From Nymphaea colorata (lineage: Eukaryota; Streptophyta; Magnoliopsida; Nymphaeales; Nymphaeaceae), in assembly GCF_008831285.2 (NCBI RefSeq), contig NC_045139.1:32709706-32773705 (forward strand): a stretch of DNA of 64,000 nucleotides, in the 5' to 3' direction. Positions 22,362-34,465 of this stretch are shown piece after piece. The notes under the pieces are model-generated. The model saw only the letters and a list, made by a program, of their open reading frames with translations, was not told the DNA's origin and searched no databases. Position numbers and translations under genes: made by a program. Position 1 is the first letter of the stretch. Each line of letters begins with the position of its first letter.

Positions 22362-22913
22362 CTTGTAAGATGGATCTGGTGCGCCCGCTTCTCACAAAGC
22401 TTATACTGCAAACTGAGAGGAGATACAAACTACAAAGTTCTAGCGGCTAATGTTCAAGGTTAATCACTTCAAGTTTTTAACATATTTTTTTTCTGCAATG
22501 GTGCTAATCCTTTTTGTAGAAATTAAACATATCTAAGATATTATTTTTCCAGGGATAAGTCTGAAAATAATTTTCAAGATGTTATACTCATGTTAACCAA
22601 AGATGCCGCTTCCTTCGCACCACTAGAATTTTGTAAATGTGACGTGCATGAGCAGCCATGAGTCCCTGTCAGCCATCTATCTGGAATTTCCATGTTCATG
22701 GGCTTCTCTAAAAGCCATTTTTATTCTGTTAGTTTGACTGTTTCTAGAGGGAAGTCATACTCTTACATTGGTTACCTCTGTAAAAGCACGTTTCAAACAA
22801 AGTTTTACCATAACAAAAATTCCTATAATCCAGTTTGCTCCCTTGTATGAATCATTTATTTCACCATTTATAAGAAAGACAGATACAAAAGAAGTTAGTT
22901 AACAACCTGTGAT
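22362..22913 (+). other. ESF1-fragment 3' flank, inverted copy
   Basis: Reverse complement of about 37320-38000 with indels, including the former 3' untranslated sequence. It breaks abruptly at 22913 into protease intron sequence. Confidence 0.75.
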
Positions 22914-23163
22914 CAAACTTTAGCATACATCACACTCACAAAGACAACATTCATGTTCATGCTCGTATTGCATACGGCTGCAAACAGTGTTCTGTCTAAA
23001 ATTTAATAAGCTTAGCAGAGAAGGCATAAAGAAGCTCCTTGTATGGCATTTCAATGATGTAAGCATTGTTTAATCCACTCCATTAGACAACAAATAACTT
23101 AAAGAAAGCTGATGAGAAAATAATAGCACCCAAAGACAACTGAAGGATTGATTGCTTTTATAA
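22914..23163 (-). pseudogene. Aspartic protease intron 3 / exon 3 edge fragment
   Basis: Matches 32338-32648 of protease copy A: intron 3 and the last ~30 bases of exon 3 (donor in the AATAATAGCACCC context, altered). About 60 bp present in copy A (from CAGTTCACAAAAATT) is missing, apparently by deletion between two AAATTT repeats. The fragment is joined to ESF1-flank sequence on the left and to unrelated DNA on the right. Confidence 0.85.
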
Positions 23164-23282
23164 TTAATTTCTGAATCCCTGCTGTGCTATTGCATTCGTA
23201 TTTTTCTACGAGATCGATGAATCATTGTTCATTACTCGACAATGACCACAAGAAACGAACGAAATGACCCAAATACCCTTGT

Positions 23283-23492
23283 ACACACAATTTGAATTTT
23301 TACAACATAAATGTAAGTGAATTGTCTAAACCATAAGGTCACGGGTGTCAAAATTTTATGAGAAAGAGTACATTTAAAAGACATACTCAAAATTCTCACC
23401 CATTTTACCACGCTCGAAAATCATTTGTATTTTAAAAGATAATTGCATTTTAATACTGAAAGTACTAAATGACAAGTAACTACTAGAAGAGA

Positions 23493-23572
<80 letters not shown>

Positions 23573-25567
23573 CTAGAGTTCTATTTACCAAACCTAGATT
23601 GACTTAACTAGTTTCATATTCTGAGCAAGAGTATTGGCAGTGATATTTGGACATTTTTACAAATTCTTGGAACTGTTTTAGAATTTAATTTGCTCAATTG
23701 GTTGCTAAATCTTATGAATGACCACGCCCTCTCATGATGCCCTGCCTAATGGTACACAACTCCGCCCACAAAAAAATGTGGGCATTATGCAAAGTATTTA
23801 ATGTTATTGAACATGATCTTTGCATTAAAAGGTTATTATTATTGTTAAAGACAATATTGTATCACATAAGAGCATCGACTTGCCATGGAAAAAAAAAATA
23901 GTGAAAAATATCAGAAGCTTCAGAAATTCTCATTACAGTTCTCACACTTTGGACTTTTAAGGTCAATGGTGGGTTCCCTTTGGGTGGATGGGCTATGGCC
24001 TCACCTCAATTTTAAAAAAAAATACGTCTAAATTTTAGAAAATTTCACTTGTCATATATAAAAAAATTTGAAAAATGATATTTCGACACATGTCAAAATT
24101 TAGAAACTTTAATTTACCATGAGAAAATTTTCTGGCTCTCTTAATTCCCTTGGCAGTTAAATCTCCTGCTTTTTGTTATTTTTTGTGTTTTTTTTAATAA
24201 GGTACTAGAAAAGGAAAAATCCCAACATGTTGTATGCAATGCAGATTAATCATAATCTTAACACAACGCTCAAGTTGTGATGGAAAATAACAACGATAAA
24301 TAATGAGGAATACTCGTTGAGGATGATCATTTAGGCTTCAATGAAAGGCTCTTGACAACCAAGCGATTGTTGCCATCTTCAACAAAGTGAAGGCTCGGTC
24401 CCGCTTCACAAACTTCAACTTTCCTAACTCGTCATTCAATTTGATGGAGAACGAAAATGAAATGTGTGATGCAAAATATTTAACATTATCAAACAAGATT
24501 TGTACACCAAAAGGAATTGTGATATTATTAAAAATTGTTGTTGTGACGTATAAGCGAATGATATCTCCAGACACTAGTAAAAATAATAATGACATTGTTA
24601 TAAAAAAGGCCAGTCATCAACCTGGTGTTGCAAAATCAATTCATTTGAAATATCTCTTGGTCTTTACAGGTATTGAGGGAAAATGAAAATGGAAAGCATC
24701 TTGCAAAATATCTAACATTACGAAATAAGATGTTCCCAAGAACAGGAAGGCCATTATTGTTAAAGATAATGCTGCAGCCCATAAAGAAATGACATCTATG
24801 AAGATAAAAACCAATGAAGATAATAATAGGATTGCTAACAACAGGAAGGGTCGTCGAGATGGAGTTGCAAACAAAGCAGGGAAAAATATCTAGAGATTAT
24901 TTTAAACAGCGAGTATAAATATCAAATCCCACACTATTGATCCTTGAGGTTAATGGTAGCCTTCCATGGTGAAAAAATACATTAATATCCTACTTTCTTT
25001 CTTTTCATTTTTTTTAATTTCTCATGTTTTTTGAGAGCTTCCAAGGGTATTGCAGGTAAGTTTCTTATTCTTTTTAAGTAGAACAAAAGAGTAGAGTAGC
25101 CAATGAAAGTGAGGTGCTAGCAAACTGTGATGACTTGCTAGTTCTAATGTTATAAGGGTACCTCTTATTCCGATGTTTCTTTGTTGCTCTCTTCTCATTC
25201 TCTCTTCCTCTTCCTACCTCCTTCTTCATACCCCCTCTTCGCAGGTGCATTTCTTTAATGCTTGAAGCTCATTATTTCCTAAATATATATTAAAGTCATT
25301 CTTGCTGATATGGAATCTGTTCTTATTCCCATTTTACATAATCGACATCCACATGCAACTCCTACCGCCCACTACAGTTGCAAATAGGTGGAACACAAAA
25401 GGCAAGATTTTCTGTCTGCAATTTTTTAATATGCTTTTAGGTAACAAATTTCTCTGAAAGAATGATGTCAAGTTGTAAGGGAAATAATGAGCTTCAAGCA
25501 TATAAAATAATATATTTTCCCTTCAAGAATAGACTGATCTTTTTTTCTTATGCTGGCATGCATGCTA
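23283..25567 (+). repeat. Dispersed repeat R1, copy c
   Basis: Reverse complement of 10523-12893 over most of its length. It contains a long AT microsatellite (23494-23570) where R1a has only a short one. It ends near 25567 just after GGCATGCATGCTAGG, where the next inverted repeat starts. Confidence 0.8.
23494..23570. repeat. (AT)n microsatellite, about 77 bp
   Basis: Uninterrupted alternating AT. The equivalent site in R1a (about 12455-12473) is far shorter. Confidence 0.97.
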
Positions 25568-25587
25568 GGTATATTTAAATGACCAAA

Positions 25588-26515
25588 GTATCTGTTTTTT
25601 TAAATGACACAACTGCCCTTCACCTCACATAGTAAGCCACCAAAAGCACATACCACAATAAGGGACTATTTATTGAATAGATATTCTATAATGGAGCATT
25701 TCCTCATATAATGATTTGACTCAATTTCTACTAGGGTTTCATTCCTTTCATATTGCTTTTTGTCAAAATAGAGGCTTCTTTCTGCTTTGTTGTTGGAAAG
25801 TAAGATGCAATATTTAAAACCTGAGTTGGTTGGAACCCTGCATGCGCACACCCTATATGTGTGTATATGTGTGTGTGTGCGTGTGTTTCTTGAATCATGA
25901 ATTCAAATGGTACCCAAATATGAACTTAGAATCTAATCAAAAGCCAGCTTAGTAAAATAATTAGGGTAGCATATACAAAAGGTATATAGTGTGGATAGAA
26001 AGGGCATACGTAGCTAGTCGGGCTAGGGGAAGGCAAGGGAAATTAGGGGATGAATATACTTTAATTTCCCTTGCCTCCCCCTAGCCCGACTAGCTACGTA
26101 TGCCCTTTCTAGCCACACTATATACCTTTTGTATATGCTACCCTAATTATTTTACTAAGCTGGCTTTTGATTAGATTCTATGTTCATATTTGGGTACCAT
26201 CTAAATTCATGATTCAAGAAACACACACACATATATACACATATAGGGTGTGCGCAATGCACGGTTCCAACCAACTCAGCTTTTAAATATTGCATCTTAC
26301 TTTCCAACAACAAAGCAGAAAGAAGCCTCTATTTTGACAAAAAGCAATATGAAAGGAATGAAACCCTAGTAGAAATTGGGTCAAATCATTATATGAGGAA
26401 ATGCTCCATTATAGAATATCTATTCAATAAATAGTCCCTTATTGTGGTATGTGCTTATGGTGGCTTACTATGTGAGGTGAAGGGCACTTGTGTCATTTAA
26501 AAAAACAGATATTTT
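25588..26515. repeat. Long inverted repeat, arms ~455 bp, ~16-bp loop
   Basis: The left arm ~25588-26045 and right arm ~26062-26515 are near-perfect reverse complements. The loop is GGGGATGAATATAC-like sequence. The arms contain a short GT-rich microsatellite (25855-25885) mirrored by a CA-rich one. A 61-codon frame on each arm is a by-product. Confidence 0.93.
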
Positions 26516-27991
26516 GGGCCCCATTTTTTAATGCAATTTGGATTGATAAGTCGATAGTTTCAACATATATTTAATCTTGAAATTAATAAAAGTGTTTTTT
26601 TTATTATTTTAGTGTGAAGAACTGAACACAAGCTAGATTTGCTGATTGGGACTTAGTTAGTCAATAATGTGCTGCTGAATTGGTAATTCAGTGGAAAAAT
26701 CCATAAATTCATTGTTATTCACAATTTCTTCATGAATTCGCTGTTTAAGCGAATATTCATATGAACTGATGCCATTGGAAGAAAATATTGCTTCTTGGTT
26801 TGCTGGGTGAAGTAAGCATCACCTTCTTGGTTTTTTTAATACATGAACGTGAAGTATGGAACTTTTCCTCCAAAACTTTTTGAAGTCTATCAAACACCCA
26901 TAGGATACACCCGCCAGTGTATTAGCTCTAACACCTTAATGAATGAAGCTCAAATCAAACAGTGTATCTAAAATCCTATTATTGATATCAAATCTGCTGT
27001 GATCCTAGATCCCTAGGATCTCATATTTATGGATTTAAGTTCGAACCCTCTACTCGACCTTAAATTTATAAATTTATGGTTTTTAACATGCAGCTTCAAA
27101 TCCAAAAAAACTAATAATCTCCCAAAACATACTTTTTTTATAAAGCCTAGACAGAGACGGTCAAACCCAACCTAAAAAGAGCACAACATACATAAATAAG
27201 TGTATTGTCATAAGCCAGCTATATAAATTTAAATTTTGGAGTTGCTACTGGTAAGAACAATAAAGAAACTTGGTACCATAATAATTTGCAAAAAGAAGAA
27301 AGAATAACATATAGACCAACTTGAAATGTTCGGGACACTCATTTTTATCATTTTACCCATCACTGTTTGATTTGAGCTTCATTCATTAAGGTGTTAGAGC
27401 TAATACACAGGCGGGTGTATCCTATGGGTGTTCGATAGACTTCAAAATGTTTTGGAGGAAAAGTTCCATACCTCACGTTCATGTATTAAAAAAACCAAGA
27501 AAGTGATGCTTACTTCACCCAGCATACCAAGAAGCAATATTTTCTTCCAATTGCATCCGTTCATATAAATATTCGCTTAAACAGCGAATTCATGAAGAAA
27601 TTGTGAATAACAATGAATTTATGGATTTTTCCACAGAATTACCAATTCAGCGGCACGTTATTGACTAAGTCACAATCAGCAAATCTAGCTTGTGTTCAGT
27701 TCTTCACACTAAAATAATAAAAAATACACTTCTATTAATTTCAAAATTAAATATATTTTGAACCTATCGAGTTATCAATCCGAATTGCATTAAAAAATCG
27801 GGGAAAACATATCTTTTTTTTAAATGACCCAAGTGCCCTTCACCTCACATATTAAGCCACCAAAAGCACATACCACAATAAGGGACTATTTATTGAATAG
27901 ATATTCTATAATGGAGAATTTCCTCATATAATGATTTGACCCAATTTCTACTAGGGTTTCATTCCTTTCATATTGCTTTTTGTCAAAATAG
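26332..27991. repeat. Overlapping inverted repeat, arms ~630 bp, ~400-bp spacer
   Basis: The left arm 26332-26961 and right arm 27362-27991 are reverse complements with more divergence than the neighbouring palindrome. The left arm shares 26332-26515 with the previous inverted repeat, so one ~180-bp segment occurs three times (25588-25770, 26332-26515, 27818-27991) in alternating orientation. The spacer 26962-27361 is repeated, inverted, at 18777-19119. Confidence 0.88.
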
Positions 27992-28265
27992 ACAATTCTA
28001 CCAGCTTTGGAGTTATTTTACAGTTCACACAACATACCTTTCCAGTGGTGAGATTCATCCCTACCACTCCAATTTGTACAATTATTTTCGTCGAGGTTCT
28101 AAGTGAAAGATCAGAAAGTGACGATGCTTCCCGAATTATGAGACAAAGGCAGAATCCTAAGTGAAAATTTCCCTATCAGTAGTGTCACTTTCCTGTCTGT
28201 CACAAATTCTTCTCCTGGCCCCATAAATTCAGAAATTTCTTCCCAGGAGGCAAATTCTCCCACCC

Positions 28266-28282
28266 TATAAATGCGCCACGTG
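28266..28282 (+). promoter_or_regulatory. TATA box and G-box upstream of gene X
   Basis: TATAAA at 28266-28271 and CACGTG (G-box core) at 28277-28282, followed by a CT-rich leader and an ATG at 28422. The upstream sequence from 27992 is unique within the window. Promoter role is inferred. Confidence 0.5.
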
Positions 28283-28421
28283 TGAAACTTTTTCATAAGC
28301 TCATCTGTCGTCCTACGCAGCCCCCGCTTTCCCAGAAGGAAGAAGACGCAGAGGAGGTGGAAGATCTCTTTCTCTCTCTCTCTTCCGGAGAAGGCTCTGA
28401 GGAAGGAGAATAGTTAGGAGC

Positions 28422-28535
28422 ATGTCTCGGGCTTCGGAAGGAGCAGCCATTTCTGCTGCTGCGAAGGAAAAACTCTCTGGACCATTTCCGAATTCGAGCG
28501 CGCTTCTTTTCGTTTTTTTTGTCATCTCTCTGCTT
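28422..28535 (+). CDS. Gene X, candidate first exon (unrecognised)
   Basis: An ATG at 28422 opens MSRASEGAAISAAAKEKLSG, then PFPNSSALLFVFFVISLL. It follows a TATA box and a pyrimidine-rich leader, and the frame stays open to a stop at 28770. I do not recognise the family. The first ~20 residues look like coding sequence; the rest may be intron. The right end given is the limit of the captured copy at 13974-14119, not a known splice site. A possible acceptor (TTCCTCTAG, near 28890) lies downstream, but I could not build a convincing transcript. It could be the 5' exon of a gene whose remainder was lost. Confidence 0.3.
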
Positions 28536-29200
28536 AGCGTAGACGTTCCACTAAACTCTAGTGGTTCGTCGAGAACGTTTTGCATGGTCATGGTTTTTGC
28601 TTGCTTATGCAGCCGGCTCAGCTTCTGGCGGAGATTTCTGGATTTCTGTGTGTTTTGCCTCTCGCCGGAACCTTTTGAGGCCCGAGATCTTTTAGTTTTT
28701 GGTGGAAGGAGCGAATTTGTTGAGATTGAACCCCTAGGCACTCGGTGTCTGAATTTGAGTTCTTTGATTTAATTCGGAAATATCTGCACGTAAACCGTTC
28801 GCTTTCATCGACACTGGCGTCATTTACGGCTCATAACAAATCTTTTAGTTCTGTAAGATGTACTCTCACTTTTTCCTTGTTTTTCCTCTAGTAATTTCGA
28901 CTGGAACGCCGTCCAGAACATGCCGTTCAATGTTTGCCCCTGTCCGTGCTTGTCGCTCTTTTCCCTTCATTTGAAAATTTCCAGCTTGCTTGGTGAAACC
29001 TGGAAAGAGGAAACCGGAGCTCGGCTTTGTCCACGAAATCTTCTTGGAAGTCCGTTGTTCAGGGGAATGTCCTCTTTTCTTTCCGCATGTTCACTTCTCA
29101 AACATGATTTCAGCAGCATAGCTGAAGGATTAGTGAGTTGTTATTTCGACGACTCCTCAGTGTTTTCCTGATAAGTATTTGCTTTTGAGCTCGAATTTTT
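28536..29200 (+). other. Sequence downstream of gene X exon
   Basis: Less AT-rich than its surroundings and open in several frames (for example 28920-29171), as expected near a gene, but no domain is recognised and exon limits cannot be set. Confidence 0.35.
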
Positions 29201-29639
29201 GCATCGATTTCAGGTTTTTTTTGTCTAGTTGATTCCTTCTGTCTTTGAATCAACGCATTTTGATCAGGCGACGTTTGAGTAACACGTGTTTTCCTTGCAA
29301 TATGTCGCTAGCTTCTGTTGTAGAAGGAGAAAGCAATAGTTAGTAGTTTTACTGATTTGCAGCTGTAGCTTATGAGAAAGCAATAAGACACCATGTGTGT
29401 GGAGGGCGTTTGACACGGAAGACATTTTGTTCTTAGAATCCGTAATGTTTTCAGAATCCGTATATATAATAATCTTAATTCTGTCTCTCACTAAATTACG
29501 AGTAGCGCGGTTGGGTTAAGTGCTGTATAATAACCAAACCCTAAGTTCGAGTTTTGAAAGGTGTTATTCACATGTTCTTGAGAAGTATTGATCTTGAAGT
29601 CAGGCGTGCCACTGTAGAGGCCAAGTTCTGGTTCTTGTC

Positions 29640-29688
<49 letters not shown>

Positions 29689-30833
29689 GTATGCATATGG
29701 AGATATAAATTTGTATACATTTATATATGCCAACATCACTTTTTATTACTTTTTTTTTTTAATTCGACAGTGAGGCAAAGATAAAATGGTGGGGTTCGGA
29801 TCCAGCTTTTATAAACTCAATTAATTCGATTATATGTAACTGGATAGATTTGGATTTAGATTTAGACTCCAACGCTATTTTCCCAAAACCGAATATGTAA
29901 TCAGACCGGATCTGTATCCGTTTACGTTGGATATTAAACCCAAATTCAATTGGTTGTGAAAGCATCAATCCGCATTCGATTATCAATCAGATTCAAATTT
30001 TTATCAGATGTAGCTAAAGGTTCCAAAATCGAGTCCGTAATCCAATATATCATGGGTACTGCACCCCACTTGCATCCGCAATTAAATGAGATTTCATTTT
30101 GATAAAATACTAAACGATCTGAAACCTATAAAACTTTTTGAGTTGCGAAATCTTGTCACTTGACGTGTTTTTGTAAGTTGTTACATTTCATTGCTCGAGT
30201 TTTCTTTCGCTTCTGTTTTTTTAATACGAAAGTAATGCACATCAAATGGAGTTGGTTTTGTGTAGCTTGAATTTGCTATATGGTTGCATTACTGACACGG
30301 TATAACTATGAATGAACAAATTTAGTTGTTTTAACTTAAGCCGCTTTGAAACATAATTGCAGAGAGTGGATGTCATAGGTACTCTGGTGCAGAAAACTTT
30401 TCTAGGAATAGATTAATTTGCATAAATAGTACGTAGATATGCTTTCCATTTAAGACGGAACATTCTATAATACAAAAGAAGTTCCTTCCAATGTTGAAAC
30501 GTCTTAGGGTATGCCTCAAATTAACTAACAGCTGAAAGATATACTTTAAAGAGTTCCTAGAAAACAGAGGGATGGGAATAGGGCAGATTTATCCGCGTAT
30601 AATCATTGTGTACACAATGATGGGAGGGGTGAAAACTAAAAGAAACTTGCTAAAATAGACAACATTGTAAAGAAAACGTATACAAACGCTGGGTGTGAAG
30701 CATAACCAGAAGATGTTGCGTGAATTCGGGTTTTGTTTCCAACTGCTGTTGTGTCTTCTAGGTTGACAGCACTGGGGTATCAGCAGATGTGGGGGACATA
30801 GCTGATGACTTTACCGATGGTGTAGCAGCTCCA
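29201..30833. other. 3' flank of protease copy A
   Basis: Mostly non-coding. Homologous blocks recur at 51950-52873 downstream of protease copy C (for example GCAATAAGACACCATGTGTG near 29380 and 52030). Contains a (TC)n tract at 29643-29683 of about 20 units and AT-rich stretches. No gene seen. Confidence 0.6.
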
Positions 30834-33800
30834 TCAGTGTTTATAGCCTGATGAAGGAAAAAAAGACAGGTGAAAAAAATCAAGGACACAGAAACCAGGA
30901 TCCGCTAAAAGGAATCAAAACGGGTTGTACTTACAGTTAAACTCCTTCCAACCTAAGACGCCCTTCTCTCTGTTAAAAACAATCCGATGGCCCGTCATGA
31001 AGTTCTCTGCAGAAGAAATAACCAAGGTATTCGGTGTCAAGCTATACGAATGTTAAGGTAGCATCCCCATAATGTTTCTAACGGTTGAGTAGTTCTTGAT
31101 AAATGAAGCAATTTATAGAGCCTGTAGATGTGCACACACGGAAAGAGAGAGAGATATAGGTACTTACGCCCAATAATGTCCAAACCATCACTCTTCACAA
31201 TAGCTAGGCAATACATATTTTGGCCCTGCAAATTATGACAAGCGAATGGTGAAGAGTTAACGGGCATGATCACACTAGCACAAAGACATATATTGACACA
31301 ATACGTACCTGTGAGGTTAAAACAACTATTGGATTCAAGACATTAAAATTGGCTCCACTACTCATTGTTATGTTGATTTTTGGGATAAGTATGGAGTTTT
31401 GGTTTGAACTGCATGAAGACAAATTATTATATATATCATGTTTCGCTATTTATATTTCAACAGAGAAAATAACATACGAATGGATAGATCGGTTACCTTA
31501 TGTCATAACAATACTCAAACGGAGTTGTGGAGTTAAGAGTAGAACGAGGCTCCTGGACTTGCTTATTAAACTGCAAAAGTAATGCCACATATCTAAGAAT
31601 TTAAGTAGAACATCTTGAAGGTACTTTCAAGAATTAAGAGTAGAATAAGTTTATTACACTGTCTCCAATAGCTGTGTATAGTGGATCAGCTAAATAAGTG
31701 AAGGAGGTTCCAGTATCAAAAACAGGAAGGAGCCCTGGACGTATGCTAATGACATTTGCTCCCACTTGTATGTCAGTAACGTTAATTTGGTATGTGGGGC
31801 TGCATATTTATTTCCAATGGTGAAACACAAAAGCAAACCAGTCACTAAACCAACTCAATATTGATTTCCATAGTCCACGAAAGAAAGGAGACACTCACTG
31901 TGACTGAGCCACAACAAATGGAGTTTCTTCTTGATCACTGCTACCCTTGTCTCCAAAATTGATTCTTCCAAAACCATCGGAACCAAAACACATGGAGAAA
32001 GAATTCGCAATAAGGCCAGAATTGGCTAGAATGCTAGGGACAGATTGGTTTCCCAAACCAAGCCCAAATAACCCATTTAGAGCAGGGCCACGCAGAAAGA
32101 CACCGGTCTGGATCCGTCCACATCTGCATCATAAAAGTATTCCGTAAAGATTTATGCTGAAGACGTGCAATAAATGACCAAGGACATTGTTACAGTAGTT
32201 TATACCTTTTCCAGAAAACATATTGGTGAGACTAAGAGTTTACATATCATTGAACAGTCTGACCTTGAATATTGCATTTAGAAGACCTTGGACCTTTTTC
32301 TAAGGGCCAGAAAACTATCTTTTTCTCATTTCCCCTAGAATTTGATCAAACTTTGGCATACATCACACACACAAAGACAACATTAAGGCTCATGCTCTTA
32401 TTGGCTGCAAATAGTATTCTGTCTAAAATTTCAGTTCACAAAAATTTTGCGGATGTGTATGAGTTACTAGATGAAAGAATGATGAGGTAAATTTAATAAG
32501 CTTATCAGAGAAGGCATAAAGAAGCTCCTTGTATGGCATTTCAATGATGTAAGCATTGTTTAATCCACTCCATTAGACAACAAATAACTTAAGAAAGCTG
32601 ATGAGAAAAATAATCGTACCCAAAGACAACTGAAGGATTGATTGCTTTTGGTTGACTGTCTTCAGTAATCAAGTGGAGAACATCCTCCACCAGAACACCA
32701 GATGATGAAGTATTTGCAGAGACATAATCAACCTTGTACGGGCACTGGCTGTTTGTTCCAGAGCATAGAGTTTGAGAATCACATAGATCTGAACTGCAAG
32801 GCAAATATTTGCCCGTCGTTGATACATTAGGAGAATAAACACCACTCGTAAAACCCTGAACCTGAAGCAAGGGAATCAACAAATAAAATTGCAAAAATTT
32901 CAACCTTCCTTCCTAACTACTCGAAATTAATAACTGGTAAACGCTATATCGTCAGAGGTGGATGCCCAGTGGTTGCGGCCTTCAACCACTCCCAAAACAA
33001 ATGGTAAGAACATTTCAATAGCATGATGCCCAACTCAAATTTGGAGCTCTTCTAACCAGCAGAAACCAAAAGGTTGCCGCTTGTATTGGTCATAGACACA
33101 TATTACATATAGTAATAAAACGTAATATATAGCAAAGTCTGCAAATTGTAAAACAACCTTTCTCTAATCCAAAAAACAAGAGAAAAAAAAAATCATATTT
33201 CATAAGAAAAATGATATGAACTATAAATATATGAATTGAAAATGAATTACACAAAACACGCAAGGCAAAATTTGAGAAAATATAAATTATGACTAATCTG
33301 TACATTTTCATCGGATAAACAATTTTCACAGCTTATTACATATTGGAAAAACGAGTTGTACAAAGAAGGTGAGAAACAGAACTATAAGGGACGAGGTACT
33401 GTAAAGAAGCTTGAAAAATGGTTATGAATATTCATAATAACATACATACCAACTTCTTCCCCTTTCACCACAGAAAACTAAGGTAACAATCTTATCATAG
33501 AAAAATCAAGGGCCAAATGTTTGGAATTACGCCTGAAAGTCAAGCGCCATTTCATGAAATATATATATATATGTGGTCCTTGTTTGGGAGAGATGTTCAG
33601 ACGTAAGGCGTCCTGGACGCGCATCTCGGCACAACATATTTTTGAAAGGAAACGGAACCGTCCATCTTTAAATCTGACGGTTTTTGAAAAGGAAAGAAAA
33701 AATGCGGTGGGTCCATCCAGGGCGGTCCATGATGCTCTGGACCGAACCTCATGCGGAAGCGGGGATTGGGAGAATCCATTCGAATCAAATTCAGGCCTCA

Positions 33801-34423
33801 AAAAGGATGAAGAATGTCGATCACATCACAAAAGAAACAGAAAAAGAAAAAAGAGCAGAAAGTGAAGGAATCATACGAGTGGTGAAGAGGAATTAGCACA
33901 CTGGATGCACTGACATGGCACCCAGAAGAGGTCGCTGCCCGTGTCCAACGCCACTAGAAACTTCACTGCAGGTGTCCCAATTTCAACCATGGCGTAGTGC
34001 AGACTTCACCCCGTCACCATAATGAACAAAGAAACGCAAGTGAGAACAAGCGAAAACCTAAGTGGTAGAAGAAGAGAGAGCGAGATGGATGCAGGGGTGT
34101 ACGTACAATCCCAACTGAAGATGAAGAGTCAAGTTCCCGTCGTGGAAGGTAACCGGAGGTTTGCTTCTTGCGGCGAGATTACGGCCAAGGAGCAGCCGAT
34201 CATGATGGAAAAGGGTATTGTAGTATTCGGGACTCCCCGGCTGCGGCCAGTTGTCGACGGAGACGCCGGAGGTGGAGCGCACCCATTCGCGCACCTGATC
34301 GGAGAACTTGTGGTGGAGCTCAAAACTGAAGGTGGTTTTACTGACGGATGGGTGAAAGAGAAAAAGCAAAGCGAGGAAGAAGAGGAGGGTCGACGACAGA
34401 AAGGAGACACCAGGGAGCGCCAT
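30834..34423 (-). CDS. APF1-like aspartic protease, copy A, C-terminally truncated
   Basis: Pepsin-like A1 aspartic protease in ten exons: 34107-34423, 33877-34003, 32620-32861, 31899-32123, 31658-31799, 31497-31570, 31309-31408, 31168-31225, 30935-31006, 30834-30847. All introns are GT-AG and all phases join, giving 456 residues. It has a signal peptide (about residues 1-28, MALPGVSFLSSTLLFFLALL), the propeptide-like FSFELHHKFSDQVREW, first catalytic DTGS at 126-129 (VALDTGSDLFWVPC) and second DTGT at 332-335 (PVFDTGTSFTYLADP). The last exon has one extra base relative to copy C (TATAAACACTGA against TATAATACTGA), so it ends at a TGA four codons in. The C-terminal tail with its hydrophobic GPI-like segment is lost. 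The catalytic core looks intact; it may be a functional soluble form or an early pseudogene. Start chosen by the signal peptide and by agreement with copies B and C. Confidence 0.85.
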
Positions 34424-34458
34424 GGCAGGTCTGGAGGAGTCCGGCGGGGATGAGGAAA

Positions 34459-34465
34459 TTTTATA
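34459..34465 (-). promoter_or_regulatory. Possible TATA box of protease copy A
   Basis: TATAAAA on the minus strand, 36 bp upstream of the ATG. In copy C the same motif is 74 bp upstream because of extra GC-rich leader sequence. Function is inferred. Confidence 0.45.

Noticed and set aside
21994-22428. 144-codon minus-strand frame
   Set aside because: Antisense of the inverted ESF1 fragment, with no similarity of its own.
34022-34453. 143-codon plus-strand frame rich in Glu/Arg
   Set aside because: Antisense of protease copy A exon 1, which has a signal peptide, family motifs and splice sites.
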